Made by a program: the position numbers and the translations under genes
DNA from: Amycolatopsis sp. CA-230715
GTDB taxonomy: Bacteria; Actinomycetota; Actinomycetes; Mycobacteriales; Pseudonocardiaceae
Assembly: GCF_018736145.1 (NCBI RefSeq)
Contig: NZ_CP059997.1
Span: 4,463,501-4,527,500 of the forward strand
Direction: 5' to 3'
Length of the DNA: 64,000 nucleotides
In this document: piece after piece, positions 24,037 to 32,214 of the stretch
Layout: every line of letters begins with the position of its first letter
Numbering within the stretch: the first letter of the stretch is position 1
The notes under the pieces: model-generated
What the model was told of the DNA's origin: nothing
Database searches by the model: none
The model's input: only the letters and a program-made list of their open reading frames with translations

Positions 24037-25572
24037 TCATCCGATTTCCTTCAGCTCCTGTTCGACGGCGGCCAGTTCTTCCGCGCTGCCCTGAACCTTC
24101 GGGCCGGTGAACCACTTCCGCGCCGACGCGAGCCACCACAGGCCCGCGCCGCCGAGTACGACCAGGAAGGCGACCGGGGTGTAGTTGAAGGTGTCCGCGG
24201 TGATCGGCGAAACCTGCGGCAGCATGAACAAAACGAAGATCACCACGACCCACAGGCAGGCGACGATCCCGATCGGCCTGCTCCACCGGCCGAGGTGCCA
24301 CGGGCCGCGTTCGAAGTCGTCGCCCCGGCGCAGCCGCAGGAACACCGGGATCACGTACGCCACGTACAGCCCGACGGTCGCGATCGAGGTCACCGCCGAG
24401 TACGCCGTTTTGCTCCACAGGTACGGCAGCGCGAGCACCATCGCGCCGCCCGCGGCGAGCCACACCGCGTTCGTCGGCGTCTGCGTGCGCTTGTTGATGC
24501 GGTGCCAGATCTTCGAGCCGGGCACCGCGCCGTCGCGCGCGAACGCGTAGATCATGCGCGAATTCGCGGTCACCGAAGCCATTCCGCAGAACAGCTGCGC
24601 GCCGATGCAGATCAGCAGCAGGAACTTCCCGGTGGCCGCGCCGGTGGCGTCGATGAAGATCTGCGCGGGCGGCACGCCGGTGGCCGAGTTCACCGCGCCG
24701 TCGTAATCCTGGATCGCGAAGGTCAGGCCGATCAGCAGGATCCAGCCCGCGACAAGGGAAACCAGGATCGAGTTGACGATTCCGCGCGGTCCGGCGACCG
24801 ACGCGTTCTTCGTCTCCTCGGTCATGTGCGCGGACGCGTCGTACCCGGTGAGGGTGTACTGCGCGACGAGAAGACCCAGCGCGAACACGTAGACCGCGGA
24901 ACCCCAGCCCGTGCCGTTCGCGAAGTGCCCGAACACGAACGAAGCCGATTGGTGGTGTTCGGGAAGGAAGACCAGCGCGCCGACGATGACCAGCACGCCG
25001 ATCAGGTGCCACCACACGCTGACGCTGTTGAGCACCGCGACGATCCGCACGCCGAAGGTGTTCAGCGCGCCGTGCACCACGAGGATGATCGCGAGCAGCA
25101 GGATCGTGTGGCCGGGTGTCGCGGCGAACCCGAACTGCAGATCGAGGAAGGCGTTGAGGAACAGCGCCGCCCCGAAGTCGATGCCCGCGGTGACCGCGAC
25201 CTGGCCGATGAGGTTGAACCAGCCGGTGAACCACGACCACGCGGCGCCGTTGCGCGGGGCGAGCTTGGCCGCCCAGTAGTACAGCCCGCCCGCGGTCGGG
25301 AAGCTCGAACACACCTCCGCCATGCCGAGGCCGACGAGGATCACGAACACGCCGACCAGCGGCCAGCCCCAGATCATCGCGGCGGGCCCGCCCGTGGTCA
25401 TGCCGAAGCCGTAGAGCGTGAGGCAGCCGGAGAGGATCGAGATGATCGTGAAGGAAACCGCGAAGTTGGAGAAGCCGGACATCGTCCGCTTCAGTTCTTG
25501 GGCGTAGCCGAGCGCGTGCAGCCTCGCGGCGTCGGCGTCCTGCTCTTCGGGCTGGTTGCTTGCCTCGGCCAT
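24037..25572 (-). CDS. APC family amino acid permease
   Basis: A 511-residue, 12-helix amino acid-polyamine-organocation transporter of the GABA/choline permease type. Helix 1 reads MSGFSNFAVSFTIISILSGCL and is followed by TTGGPAAMIWGWPLVG, the conserved family segments, then CSSFPTAGGLYYWAAKLAP. It probably imports an amino acid or GABA-like amine using H+ or Na+. ATG 25572 is 9 nt after GAGG and is preferred to the in-frame GTG two codons upstream. It is followed on the same strand by the XRE gene, with a 94-nt gap. Confidence 0.9.
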   Translation of the reverse strand: MAEASNQPEEQDADAARLHALGYAQELKRTMSGFSNFAVSFTIISILSGCLTLYGFGMTTGGPAAMIWGWPLVGVFVILVGLGMAEVCSSFPTAGGLYYWAAKLAPRNGAAWSWFTGWFNLIGQVAVTAGIDFGAALFLNAFLDLQFGFAATPGHTILLLAIILVVHGALNTFGVRIVAVLNSVSVWWHLIGVLVIVGALVFLPEHHQSASFVFGHFANGTGWGSAVYVFALGLLVAQYTLTGYDASAHMTEETKNASVAGPRGIVNSILVSLVAGWILLIGLTFAIQDYDGAVNSATGVPPAQIFIDATGAATGKFLLLICIGAQLFCGMASVTANSRMIYAFARDGAVPGSKIWHRINKRTQTPTNAVWLAAGGAMVLALPYLWSKTAYSAVTSIATVGLYVAYVIPVFLRLRRGDDFERGPWHLGRWSRPIGIVACLWVVVIFVLFMLPQVSPITADTFNYTPVAFLVVLGGAGLWWLASARKWFTGPKVQGSAEELAAVEQELKEIG

Positions 25573-25689
25573 GGGCACCCACCTCGAAAGGTATACGGAC
25601 AGACCATTGAGATCCGCATACTGTGCCCGTGCCCGCCGCGAGTGTCAAGAATCCGTCAAAATCCGCCCCCGGCCAGCCCAGTGATTCAT

Positions 25690-25741
25690 GCCCCGAAGGT
25701 GGCTTTCGGGGCATCTACGTCCCCGAAAGCCACCTTCAGGG
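25690..25741. repeat. Pair of palindromic repeat units (site I)
   Basis: Unit 25690-25712 and unit 25721-25741 are inverted relative to each other, as in site A. They lie just after the stop of the leftward GDPD gene. Unit one pairs G with U at one stem position on the plus strand. No further intergenic copy is seen beyond this point in the window. Confidence 0.8.
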
Positions 25742-25748
25742 GGCTTCC

Positions 25749-26879
25749 TCAGCGTTGCTGGAACGCCTTCACCGACTCCAGCGCGGTGTCCGGCTGGTCG
25801 GCGAAGAACCCGTCGACGCCCGCCTTCAGGAACGCCGATTCCTCGGCGAAGACGTTCCCGTACTGCTGCGGGTTCGCCGACGAACGCAGGTTCGCGGGCA
25901 GGAAGTTGTTCTCGTTGCGGAAGGTGTACGGCTGCACCCGCAACCCGGCCGCGTGCGCGTCGGGCACCAGCGAGGTCGGCGTCGTCAGGTTGCCCGCCTT
26001 GTCGAGCGGGATGATCTGCGCCTTCTCCGGCCCGAGGTAGTCCGCGTACTTCTTGATCTCCCGCAGCCCGGCCGGCGTGACGAGATCGGCGTAGGTGCGC
26101 TTGTCGCCCCTCGCGACGAAGTCGGCTGGCGCGCCCTTGGCCTCGGTCAGCTGCAGCAGCGGGACCCGGACCTGGCGGTGCAGCGCGATCAGGTTCGACA
26201 CCTCGAACGACTGGATGATCACCGGCGCGCCGCGGCGGTTCAGGTGGTTGCGGTCGAGGATCTCCACCAGCTTCGGCTCGATCGGGTTCTTGATCGACGC
26301 GAAGTACGTGGAGTGCTTGACCTCGGGGTAGGTGCCGAGCGTCCGGTGCAGTTCGTGGCCGAGGCGCCGGGTCAGGTCGAGCACCTCCTGGTAGGTCGCG
26401 ATCCGGTACCGGCCGTCGTAGATCGTGTTGTCCGGCCGGATGTCGGGGATCCGCTCGGCGGCGTACAGCGTCTTCAGCTCGGCGAGGGTGAAGTCCTCGG
26501 TGAACCAGCCGGTCAGCGGTTTGCCGTCGACGACCTTCGTGGTCTTCCTCGCGGCGAACTCGGGGTGCTTCGCCACGTCGGTGGTGCCGCCGATCTCCGG
26601 CTCGTGCCTGGCGACGAGCTGGCCGTCCTTCGTCGGCACGAGATCGACGTCGACGAAGTCCACGCCCTGGCGGAACGCCAGTTCGTAGGAGGCGAGCGTG
26701 TGTTCTGGGCGGTAGCCTGGCGCGCCGCGGTGGCCGACGATCACCGGACCATCGTGCCCCCGGCTCGCGGTGGCCGCATCCGTGGCCTCGGTCGCCGTGG
26801 CGGGGCCCACCGCGAGCCCCGCGGCGCCGAGCACGGCCAGTCCGGACAGGGCGAGCAGGCCGAGTCGCTTTCGCATCAT
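25749..26879 (-). CDS. Secreted glycerophosphodiester phosphodiesterase
   Basis: A 376-residue exported GDPD, hydrolysing glycerophosphodiesters (lipid head groups or teichoic-acid-like polymers) to glycerol-3-phosphate and an alcohol. A Sec signal peptide occupies about residues 1-30 (MMRKRLGLLALSGL, likely cut near ATATEA). The TIM-barrel catalytic residues are visible in VGHRGAPGYRPEHTLASY, VDVDLVPTKDGQLV and RHEP. ATG 26879 follows GAGAGGG. It resembles GlpQ and probably supplies phosphate outside the cell. The palindromic repeat pair follows its 3' end. Confidence 0.92.
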   Translation of the reverse strand: MMRKRLGLLALSGLAVLGAAGLAVGPATATEATDAATASRGHDGPVIVGHRGAPGYRPEHTLASYELAFRQGVDFVDVDLVPTKDGQLVARHEPEIGGTTDVAKHPEFAARKTTKVVDGKPLTGWFTEDFTLAELKTLYAAERIPDIRPDNTIYDGRYRIATYQEVLDLTRRLGHELHRTLGTYPEVKHSTYFASIKNPIEPKLVEILDRNHLNRRGAPVIIQSFEVSNLIALHRQVRVPLLQLTEAKGAPADFVARGDKRTYADLVTPAGLREIKKYADYLGPEKAQIIPLDKAGNLTTPTSLVPDAHAAGLRVQPYTFRNENNFLPANLRSSANPQQYGNVFAEESAFLKAGVDGFFADQPDTALESVKAFQQR

Positions 26880-27242
26880 GAGTGCCCTCTCTTCACGGGA
26901 TGTCGGCCGGGACACTGGTCCCCCGCGGCGACCGGCCGCCGACGGGCGCTTGACGAGCGGGTGAACGGCGGATGGCCCCTGACGCGGTTGTGACGGGCCA
27001 CACCGTACCGTGCGAGCTGCGCGAACGCGCCGACACGGACCGTGGCCGCCTTCGTCCACTGTGGTCAGTCGCGCCCGCGTCGGGGGCGGGGTGGCGATCT
27101 TCTACTATTCGGTGCCGCCGAAGCCGGGTTTTGGTTTCCGTGCGGTCGCGATCACATCTCACCTCGTGCCGGAAACCCCGGACGGCGCGGCGGCGTGAGC
27201 ACAGTGGGCTCAAGTCGGGCTCGAGACACCAGGGAGTGGAGC
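26880..27242. other. Intergenic region between divergent GDPD and TAXI genes
   Basis: No gene or RNA could be supported here; open frames have no ribosome sites and no plausible protein character. An AT-richer patch around 27100-27120 may hold promoter sequence. No palindromic repeat unit is present. Confidence 0.6.
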
Positions 27243-28223
27243 ATGCGCGCGAAGGCTCGGTCGGCCCGGCTGCTGGCCGTCGTGCTCGTGCTCGCCGCCA
27301 CCGGCTGCACGGGCGAGACCTCGAACGGCCCCGCCCCGGCCGGATCCTGCACGGCGGGCGAGGGCACCGTCAAGATCGCGACCGGCAACCCCGGCGGCGT
27401 GTACTACGCGCTCGGCGGCGGGCTGGCGCAGGTGATCAGCGCGAACACGAAGCTGAAGGCGACCGCCGAGGGCACCGGCGCCTCGGTGCAGAACATCCAG
27501 CAGCTCGCCGACGGCCGCGACGACGTCGCGTTCGCGCTCGCCGACACCGCGGCGGACGCGGTCAACGGCACCGGCGTGTTCGCCGGGCGCCCGCAGCGGA
27601 TCCAGGCGCTCGCGCGGCTGTACCCGAACTCGACGCAGGTGCTGGTGCGCAACGGTTCCGGGATCAACAGCATCACCGACATGCGCGGGAAGCGGATCTC
27701 GATCGGCTCGCCGCAGTCCGGCACCGAGGTGATCGCGACCAGGCTGCTGGAGGCCGCCGGGCTCAACCCGGACACCGACATCCAGGCGCAGCGGCTCGAC
27801 CTCGCCGCGACCGCGGACGGCGTCAAGGCGGGCACCATCGACGGGCTCGTCTGGTCCGGCGGGCTGCCGACCGCGCAGCTGTCCGACATCATCACCTCGC
27901 TCAAGGGCCAGGTGAAGTTCCTCGACATCACGCCGCTGCTCGGTGCCATGCGCAAGATCAACCCGGTGTACGACACCGGCGAGATCCCGGTCGCGACCTA
28001 CGCGCAGCAGGCCGCCGTGCCGACCATCGTGGTGCCGAACTTCCTGTTGGTGCGCAGCGATTTCCCCGCGCCGAGCGCGTGCGCGATCACCAAGCTGCTG
28101 TTCGACAAGAAGGCCGATCTCGCGCAGGCGCACCCGTCGGCGGACCAGATGGACCCCGGCGTCGCGAAGCTGACCCAGCCGGTGCCGCTGCACCCCGGCG
28201 CGAAGCAGGCGCTCGGCGGCTGA
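27243..28223 (+). CDS. TAXI family solute-binding lipoprotein
   Basis: A 326-residue TRAP-associated extracytoplasmic immunogenic (TAXI) binding protein. The N-terminus is a lipoprotein signal with lipobox LAATGC. The mature part has VKIATGNPGGVYYALGGGLAQVI, the TAXI hallmark, then GKRISIGSPQSGTEVIATRLL. Such proteins deliver solutes to a fused DctQM permease, and the family commonly binds glutamate-like or unknown acids. No permease is adjacent on either side, so it is an orphan here. ATG 27243 follows GGGAGTGGAG. Confidence 0.9.
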   Translation: MRAKARSARLLAVVLVLAATGCTGETSNGPAPAGSCTAGEGTVKIATGNPGGVYYALGGGLAQVISANTKLKATAEGTGASVQNIQQLADGRDDVAFALADTAADAVNGTGVFAGRPQRIQALARLYPNSTQVLVRNGSGINSITDMRGKRISIGSPQSGTEVIATRLLEAAGLNPDTDIQAQRLDLAATADGVKAGTIDGLVWSGGLPTAQLSDIITSLKGQVKFLDITPLLGAMRKINPVYDTGEIPVATYAQQAAVPTIVVPNFLLVRSDFPAPSACAITKLLFDKKADLAQAHPSADQMDPGVAKLTQPVPLHPGAKQALGG

Positions 28224-28268
28224 ACGGCCGTTGGACAGCACCGCGGGGCAGCGGCGAACGCGGCCGGT

Positions 28269-28274
28269 TACCCT
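28269..28274 (+). promoter_or_regulatory. -10 element of purD (leaderless)
   Basis: TACCCT fits TANNNT and sits exactly 6 nt before the purD GTG, with no ribosome-binding site between them. This geometry puts the transcription start on the start codon, i.e. a leaderless mRNA. Confidence 0.55.
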
Positions 28275-28280
28275 TCACTC

Positions 28281-29543
28281 GTGCGTGTCCTGGTTGTCGG
28301 GTCCGGTGCCCGCGAACATGCCCTTGTCCTCGCTGCCTCACACGATCCGGTGGTGACCGCGCTGGCGTGCGCGCCGGGGAACGCGGGTACCGCCGCGCTC
28401 GCCGAGCAGCTCGCCGTCGACGTCGCGGACCCGGCCTCGGTGACCGCGCTCGCCGGGAGCTGGAAGGCCGATCTCGTGGTGATCGGGCCCGAGGTCCCGC
28501 TGGTGGCCGGTGTCGCCGACGCGGTGCGCGCCGCCGGGATCGCGTGCTTCGGCCCGTCGGCCGCCGCCGCCCGCATCGAAGGCTCCAAGGCGTTCGCGAA
28601 GGACGTCATGGCCGCCGCGAAGGTGCCGACGGCGCACAGCGAAATCGTCGACAACCCCGCCCACCTCGATGCGGCGCTCGCGCGCTTCGGCCCGACCTGG
28701 GTGGTCAAGGACGACGGGCTCGCCGCGGGCAAGGGCGTGGTGGTGACCGCCGACTACGAGCTGGCCCGCAAGCACGCGATGACCCTGCTCGACGGCGGCC
28801 ACCCGGTGCTGCTCGAAACCTTCCTCGACGGGCCGGAAGCCTCGCTGTTCTGCCTGGTGGACGGCCGCACCGTGGTGCCGCTGCTGCCCGCGCAGGACTT
28901 CAAGCGCGTCGGCGACGGCGACACCGGCCCCAACACCGGCGGCATGGGCGCCTACGCCCCGCTGCCGTGGGCCCCGTCCGGTCTCGTGGACGAGATCGTC
29001 GCGAACGTCGTGCAGCCCGTCGTCGACGAGCTCGCCGCGCGCGGCACCCCGTTCTCCGGTCTGCTCTACGCGGGTCTCGTGCTGACGTCCGACGGCCCGC
29101 AGGTGATCGAGTTCAACTGCCGCTTCGGCGACCCGGAGACCCAGGTCGTGCTGGCACTGCTGGAAACCCCGCTCGGCGCGCTCCTGCACGCCACCGCGAC
29201 CGGCGTGCTCGCCGAGCAGCCGCCGCTGCGCTGGCACGACGGCGCCGCCGTGACGATCGTGATCGCGGCCGACGGCTACCCGAACGTGCCGAGGGCCGGT
29301 GACGTGATCACCGGCGGCGAGGCCGAGGGCGTGCTGCACGCGGGCACGCGCCGCCGCGACGACGGCGCGGTCGTGTCCCAGGGCGGCAGGGTGCTGTCCG
29401 TGGTCGGCGTCGGCCCGGACCTCGCGCAGGCGCGCGAAGACGCCTACCGCAGGGTGGCGAAGGTGCACCTGCCCGGATCCCACCACCGCACGGACATCGC
29501 GCAGCGCGCGGCCGAAACCGGGATCGCGATCCCGTCCCGCTGA
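28281..29543 (+). CDS. purD: Phosphoribosylamine-glycine ligase
   Basis: A 420-residue ATP-grasp enzyme making glycinamide ribonucleotide, the second step of purine synthesis. Landmarks: N-terminal VLVVGSGAREHAL, IGPEVPLVAGVAD, ATP-grasp VVKDDGLAAGKGVVV, PAQDFKRVGDGDTGPNTGGMGAY and EFNCRFGDPETQ. It starts at GTG 28281 with no Shine-Dalgarno. From memory, purD and purB are near neighbours in mycobacteria; here about 21 kb separates them. Confidence 0.97.
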   Translation: MRVLVVGSGAREHALVLAASHDPVVTALACAPGNAGTAALAEQLAVDVADPASVTALAGSWKADLVVIGPEVPLVAGVADAVRAAGIACFGPSAAAARIEGSKAFAKDVMAAAKVPTAHSEIVDNPAHLDAALARFGPTWVVKDDGLAAGKGVVVTADYELARKHAMTLLDGGHPVLLETFLDGPEASLFCLVDGRTVVPLLPAQDFKRVGDGDTGPNTGGMGAYAPLPWAPSGLVDEIVANVVQPVVDELAARGTPFSGLLYAGLVLTSDGPQVIEFNCRFGDPETQVVLALLETPLGALLHATATGVLAEQPPLRWHDGAAVTIVIAADGYPNVPRAGDVITGGEAEGVLHAGTRRRDDGAVVSQGGRVLSVVGVGPDLAQAREDAYRRVAKVHLPGSHHRTDIAQRAAETGIAIPSR

Positions 29544-29625
29544 ACTCGTGCGCGTTTCACATCCGCGTTGGTAGCCTTTCCGAGTGGATATGACCGGCTA
29601 CCGTCCGTTCCTGTGAGGTGGGGAA

Positions 29626-30018
29626 GTGCCAGGCGACCAGGGCGCACCGGGGAATCCGCTGGGCACCGCGGTACCGCGGGTGCCCGGGATGAAGGACATC
29701 GACGTCGATCCCGACCAGGTGCTCGAGGTCGCGAAGATCGTCGAAGACCAGGCCAACGCGCTGCAGGCGCGGCTCACCGTCCACCTCGACGCGCTGCACA
29801 TCGACCCGCCGGCGCAGGACGTGGTGTCCGGTGCCGCGGTGTCGGCGTGGAACCAGCTCGTCGCCGACGGGGACGCCTCGTACGCGAAGCGGGTCCGTGA
29901 GTACGTGCAGAACCTGCGCGATCTCGCCGGGCAGCTGCGGGACGCGAGCCACAAGTACGTGGCGAGCGACGAGGAGAAGGCCGAGAGCCTGCGGGACAGG
30001 CGTGTCCGTCCGAACTAG
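29626..30018 (+). CDS. PE-like type VII secretion substrate
   Basis: A 130-residue helical protein. After a flexible Gly/Pro start, two long amphipathic helices (about residues 30-60 and 66-118) give a hairpin as in PE/ESX proteins. The motif YVASD at 111-115 fits YxxxD/E, the general type VII export signal. It has no signal peptide. GTG 29626 follows GGTGGGGA. It heads a tight cluster (17-nt overlap with the lipoprotein gene, then PPE-like and EspG genes), so I take it as the PE-like partner of the PPE-like protein. The name is inferred, not a clear homology. Confidence 0.65.
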   Translation: MPGDQGAPGNPLGTAVPRVPGMKDIDVDPDQVLEVAKIVEDQANALQARLTVHLDALHIDPPAQDVVSGAAVSAWNQLVADGDASYAKRVREYVQNLRDLAGQLRDASHKYVASDEEKAESLRDRRVRPN

Positions 30019-30598
30019 CGCGCTGCTCGCCGCCGGTGCCCTCACCGTGCTCGCGGGCTGCGGCACCACCGAACCGGGGGCGGCGGTCCCGGCGCCGCAG
30101 GTTTCCGCTCCGGCTCAGCCGGGGCAGGACTTGCCGCGGCGCGCGAAAGACCTGCCGCTGGCCGGTGCCGATCCGTGCAAGCTGCTCACCGAGGCCCAAC
30201 TCGACGAGCTGAAGGTCAACGGCCTGCCGTCGCAGACCGCGCCCGGTGACCGGCGTGACGGCCCGACCTGCGTGTTCCGCGTCGACGCGACCCAGCCGTT
30301 CTACAGCTACGCGGTCGAAACGATCACCAGCGCGGATCTCCAGGACTGGTTGACCGGCAAGCACAAGAAGTCGAGCCTGACCAAGCAACCGGTCGACGTA
30401 CCCGGTTTCCCGGCGGTGAAGAACTTCCGGGACACCGCGCATCCGCTGGACTGCGAGACGCTCGTCGGCGTGGCGCCGGGGCAGACGCTGCGGGTGCAGA
30501 TGGCGCCGCTGGACAACTCGTTCACGCTGGCGCGGATGTGTGACATGGCCACGACGGTGGCGAAGATGGCGGTGCAGACCTTGGCCGCACGGCAGTGA
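30002..30598 (+). CDS. DUF3558 lipoprotein
   Basis: A 198-residue exported lipoprotein: a short signal peptide ends in lipobox VLAGC with Cys20 the lipid site. The mature domain carries four cysteines (59, 90, 151, 180) in the DUF3558 pattern: DPCKLL, then PTCVF, then LDCETL, then RMCDMATTVAKMAV where the last Cys opens a helix. DUF3558 proteins are envelope proteins of unknown function, common in Pseudonocardiaceae and often near ESX genes. GTG 30002 overlaps the PE-like gene. The same four-cysteine module, doubled, forms the ectodomains of the five nearby kinases. Confidence 0.9.
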   Translation: MSVRTSALLAAGALTVLAGCGTTEPGAAVPAPQVSAPAQPGQDLPRRAKDLPLAGADPCKLLTEAQLDELKVNGLPSQTAPGDRRDGPTCVFRVDATQPFYSYAVETITSADLQDWLTGKHKKSSLTKQPVDVPGFPAVKNFRDTAHPLDCETLVGVAPGQTLRVQMAPLDNSFTLARMCDMATTVAKMAVQTLAARQ

Positions 30599-30609
30599 GG
30601 ACGGCGGAG

Positions 30610-32214
30610 ATGAGCGACGGGATCGACGTCGGGGCGCTGGTGGCCAGGATCTCCGACCACCGCTTCGACGGCTACTCGTACAACATGCTCGCCGACGAGG
30701 TGCAGGCGTTCCGCAACGGCGACGGGATCGGCGGCATCTCGTCCGCGGTCGACGCGCTCAAAGCGGTCGCGGGCGCGCTCGACGAAACCGACGGGACCCT
30801 GCGCGACCAGCTCGGCAAGCTCGGCGTGGTGTGGACGAGCACCGCGGGCGGCCAGGCCGGGGTGGTGCTCGCCGAGCACGCCGGTTTTTCCCATGACGCC
30901 ACCACGAAGGTCAACCACGCGGCGGAAATGATCTTCGCGCAGGGCGAGGCGTTCAACCGGACCCTGCACCGGTTGCCGGAAACCGCGGCCCTGCGCACCG
31001 GCGCGGGCAGCGAGGGCTATTCGTTCGGCGACTCGGTGGCCGGGCTGTTCGGCTTCGAAACCGATCACGCGAACGCGGTGCGCCAGGCGAACGAGGCACG
31101 CCAGCAGACCGTCGACGCGTTGAACGAGTACGCGCGCTCCAGCGGCGAAAACCTGGCGTCGACCGAGGAAATCGGCAGGCCGGAGACACTCGGGCTGCGA
31201 GGCAGCGGCGGTCCGTTCACGAACCTCGTCGCCGCCGATCCCGGTTCGGGCGATGACCCGGTGCTCCCGCAGGGCGGTGGCGGCGCCCCGGCTGGCGGTG
31301 GCCCGGTGCCACCGCCGTCGCCGGGAAGCCCGGCACCGCACGGCGGCGGCGCGTCCGGCGGCCCGGTGATCACCCCGGTCGGCCTGCCGCCCGCCGCGCC
31401 GGACCAGACCACGCGGCCGACCGGCCGGGTGCCGCACGCGCCGCGACCCGGCCAGGAACCGCCGTCGGGATCGGCTTCCGGCAGCGGCCCGGTGGCGCGG
31501 GCGCCGATCCCGGACGGGCGCGGCCAGGTGCGGCCGCCCGCGGTGAATCCGCCCGCGCAGCCGGGTTTCGCCGGCGGGCTGGTCACCGGCCCGACCGTGC
31601 CGGAATCACGCGCGGCCGGGCCGCGCACCCCGTCGGCGGGCAGGACGGGTGGACCTGGCGGCGGTGGCGTTCCCGGCGGTGGCACGCGGGGCGGCAGCGC
31701 GCCCGGCGGCGGTGAAGCGCCTTCGGGGCACGCGGCTTCCGGCGGGCCCGCGCTCGCGAAGGGCCGGGTCGTCGGATCCGTGCCGCAGCCTCCGGTGACA
31801 GCGTTGAGCACCGGCGCGCCGTTCAGCACGGTGCCGAGGGCCGCGTTCGGCGGGGCCGAGCTGGGCGCGGGCATCACGGCGCTCGGCGCGGCCGGTGCCG
31901 GTGGCGCGGTCAGCGGCGAGCCGGATCGCCAGGGCAAGGGCTTCGCGAGGAGCGCGCCGTCCAGATCGGCGAAGGCGGCCAAGCAGATCCCGATGGACGA
32001 CCTGCCGGAGGAAGAGGCGAAGGTGCTGCGCAAGTCCGGGCACGGCACCGAGCAGCAGCCTGCCAAGCGCGGACTGCTGGAGCGCGCGGCGGAGCGGGAC
32101 GCCGAGGACGGCAAGCAGGTCCGCCGGTTCGGCGTCGACGACAACGACCTGTTCACCGATCAGCGCGAGGTGCCGCCTGGCACGATCGCCCGCGGGGACG
32201 AGTCCCGAGGATGA
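30610..32214 (+). CDS. PPE-like type VII secretion substrate
   Basis: A 534-residue protein in the position and style of a PPE substrate. Residues 1-180 are helical, with VVWTSTAGGQAG resembling the W-x-G turn of ESX proteins. Residues 200-420 are a low-complexity Gly/Pro-rich linker, and the C-terminus is charged (LPEEEAKVLRKSGHG). ATG 30610 follows GGCGGAG; an upstream GTG at 30595 overlapping the lipoprotein stop is possible. EspG overlaps its 3' end by 4 nt, matching the PPE-EspG chaperone pairing. Effector function is unknown. Confidence 0.8.
   Translation: MSDGIDVGALVARISDHRFDGYSYNMLADEVQAFRNGDGIGGISSAVDALKAVAGALDETDGTLRDQLGKLGVVWTSTAGGQAGVVLAEHAGFSHDATTKVNHAAEMIFAQGEAFNRTLHRLPETAALRTGAGSEGYSFGDSVAGLFGFETDHANAVRQANEARQQTVDALNEYARSSGENLASTEEIGRPETLGLRGSGGPFTNLVAADPGSGDDPVLPQGGGGAPAGGGPVPPPSPGSPAPHGGGASGGPVITPVGLPPAAPDQTTRPTGRVPHAPRPGQEPPSGSASGSGPVARAPIPDGRGQVRPPAVNPPAQPGFAGGLVTGPTVPESRAAGPRTPSAGRTGGPGGGGVPGGGTRGGSAPGGGEAPSGHAASGGPALAKGRVVGSVPQPPVTALSTGAPFSTVPRAAFGGAELGAGITALGAAGAGGAVSGEPDRQGKGFARSAPSRSAKAAKQIPMDDLPEEEAKVLRKSGHGTEQQPAKRGLLERAAERDAEDGKQVRRFGVDDNDLFTDQREVPPGTIARGDESRG

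Noticed and set aside
6227..25741. CRISPR-like array from repeated GC-rich palindromes
   Set aside because: Units are irregularly spaced, flanked by shared sequence instead of unique spacers, spread over separate intergenic gaps, and there are no cas genes.
24295..26993. Long plus-strand frames over the APC permease and GDPD genes
   Set aside because: Low-complexity Arg/His/Asp-rich translations; the minus strand has clear transmembrane and GDPD motifs.
27010..27198. Small frame upstream of the TAXI gene
   Set aside because: No ribosome site and a Pro/Arg-rich translation without structure; treated as intergenic.
31718..31735. Palindrome-like sequence inside the PPE-like gene (CGCCTTCGGGGCAC)
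   Set aside because: Only one arm is present and it is coding; chance match in GC-rich DNA.
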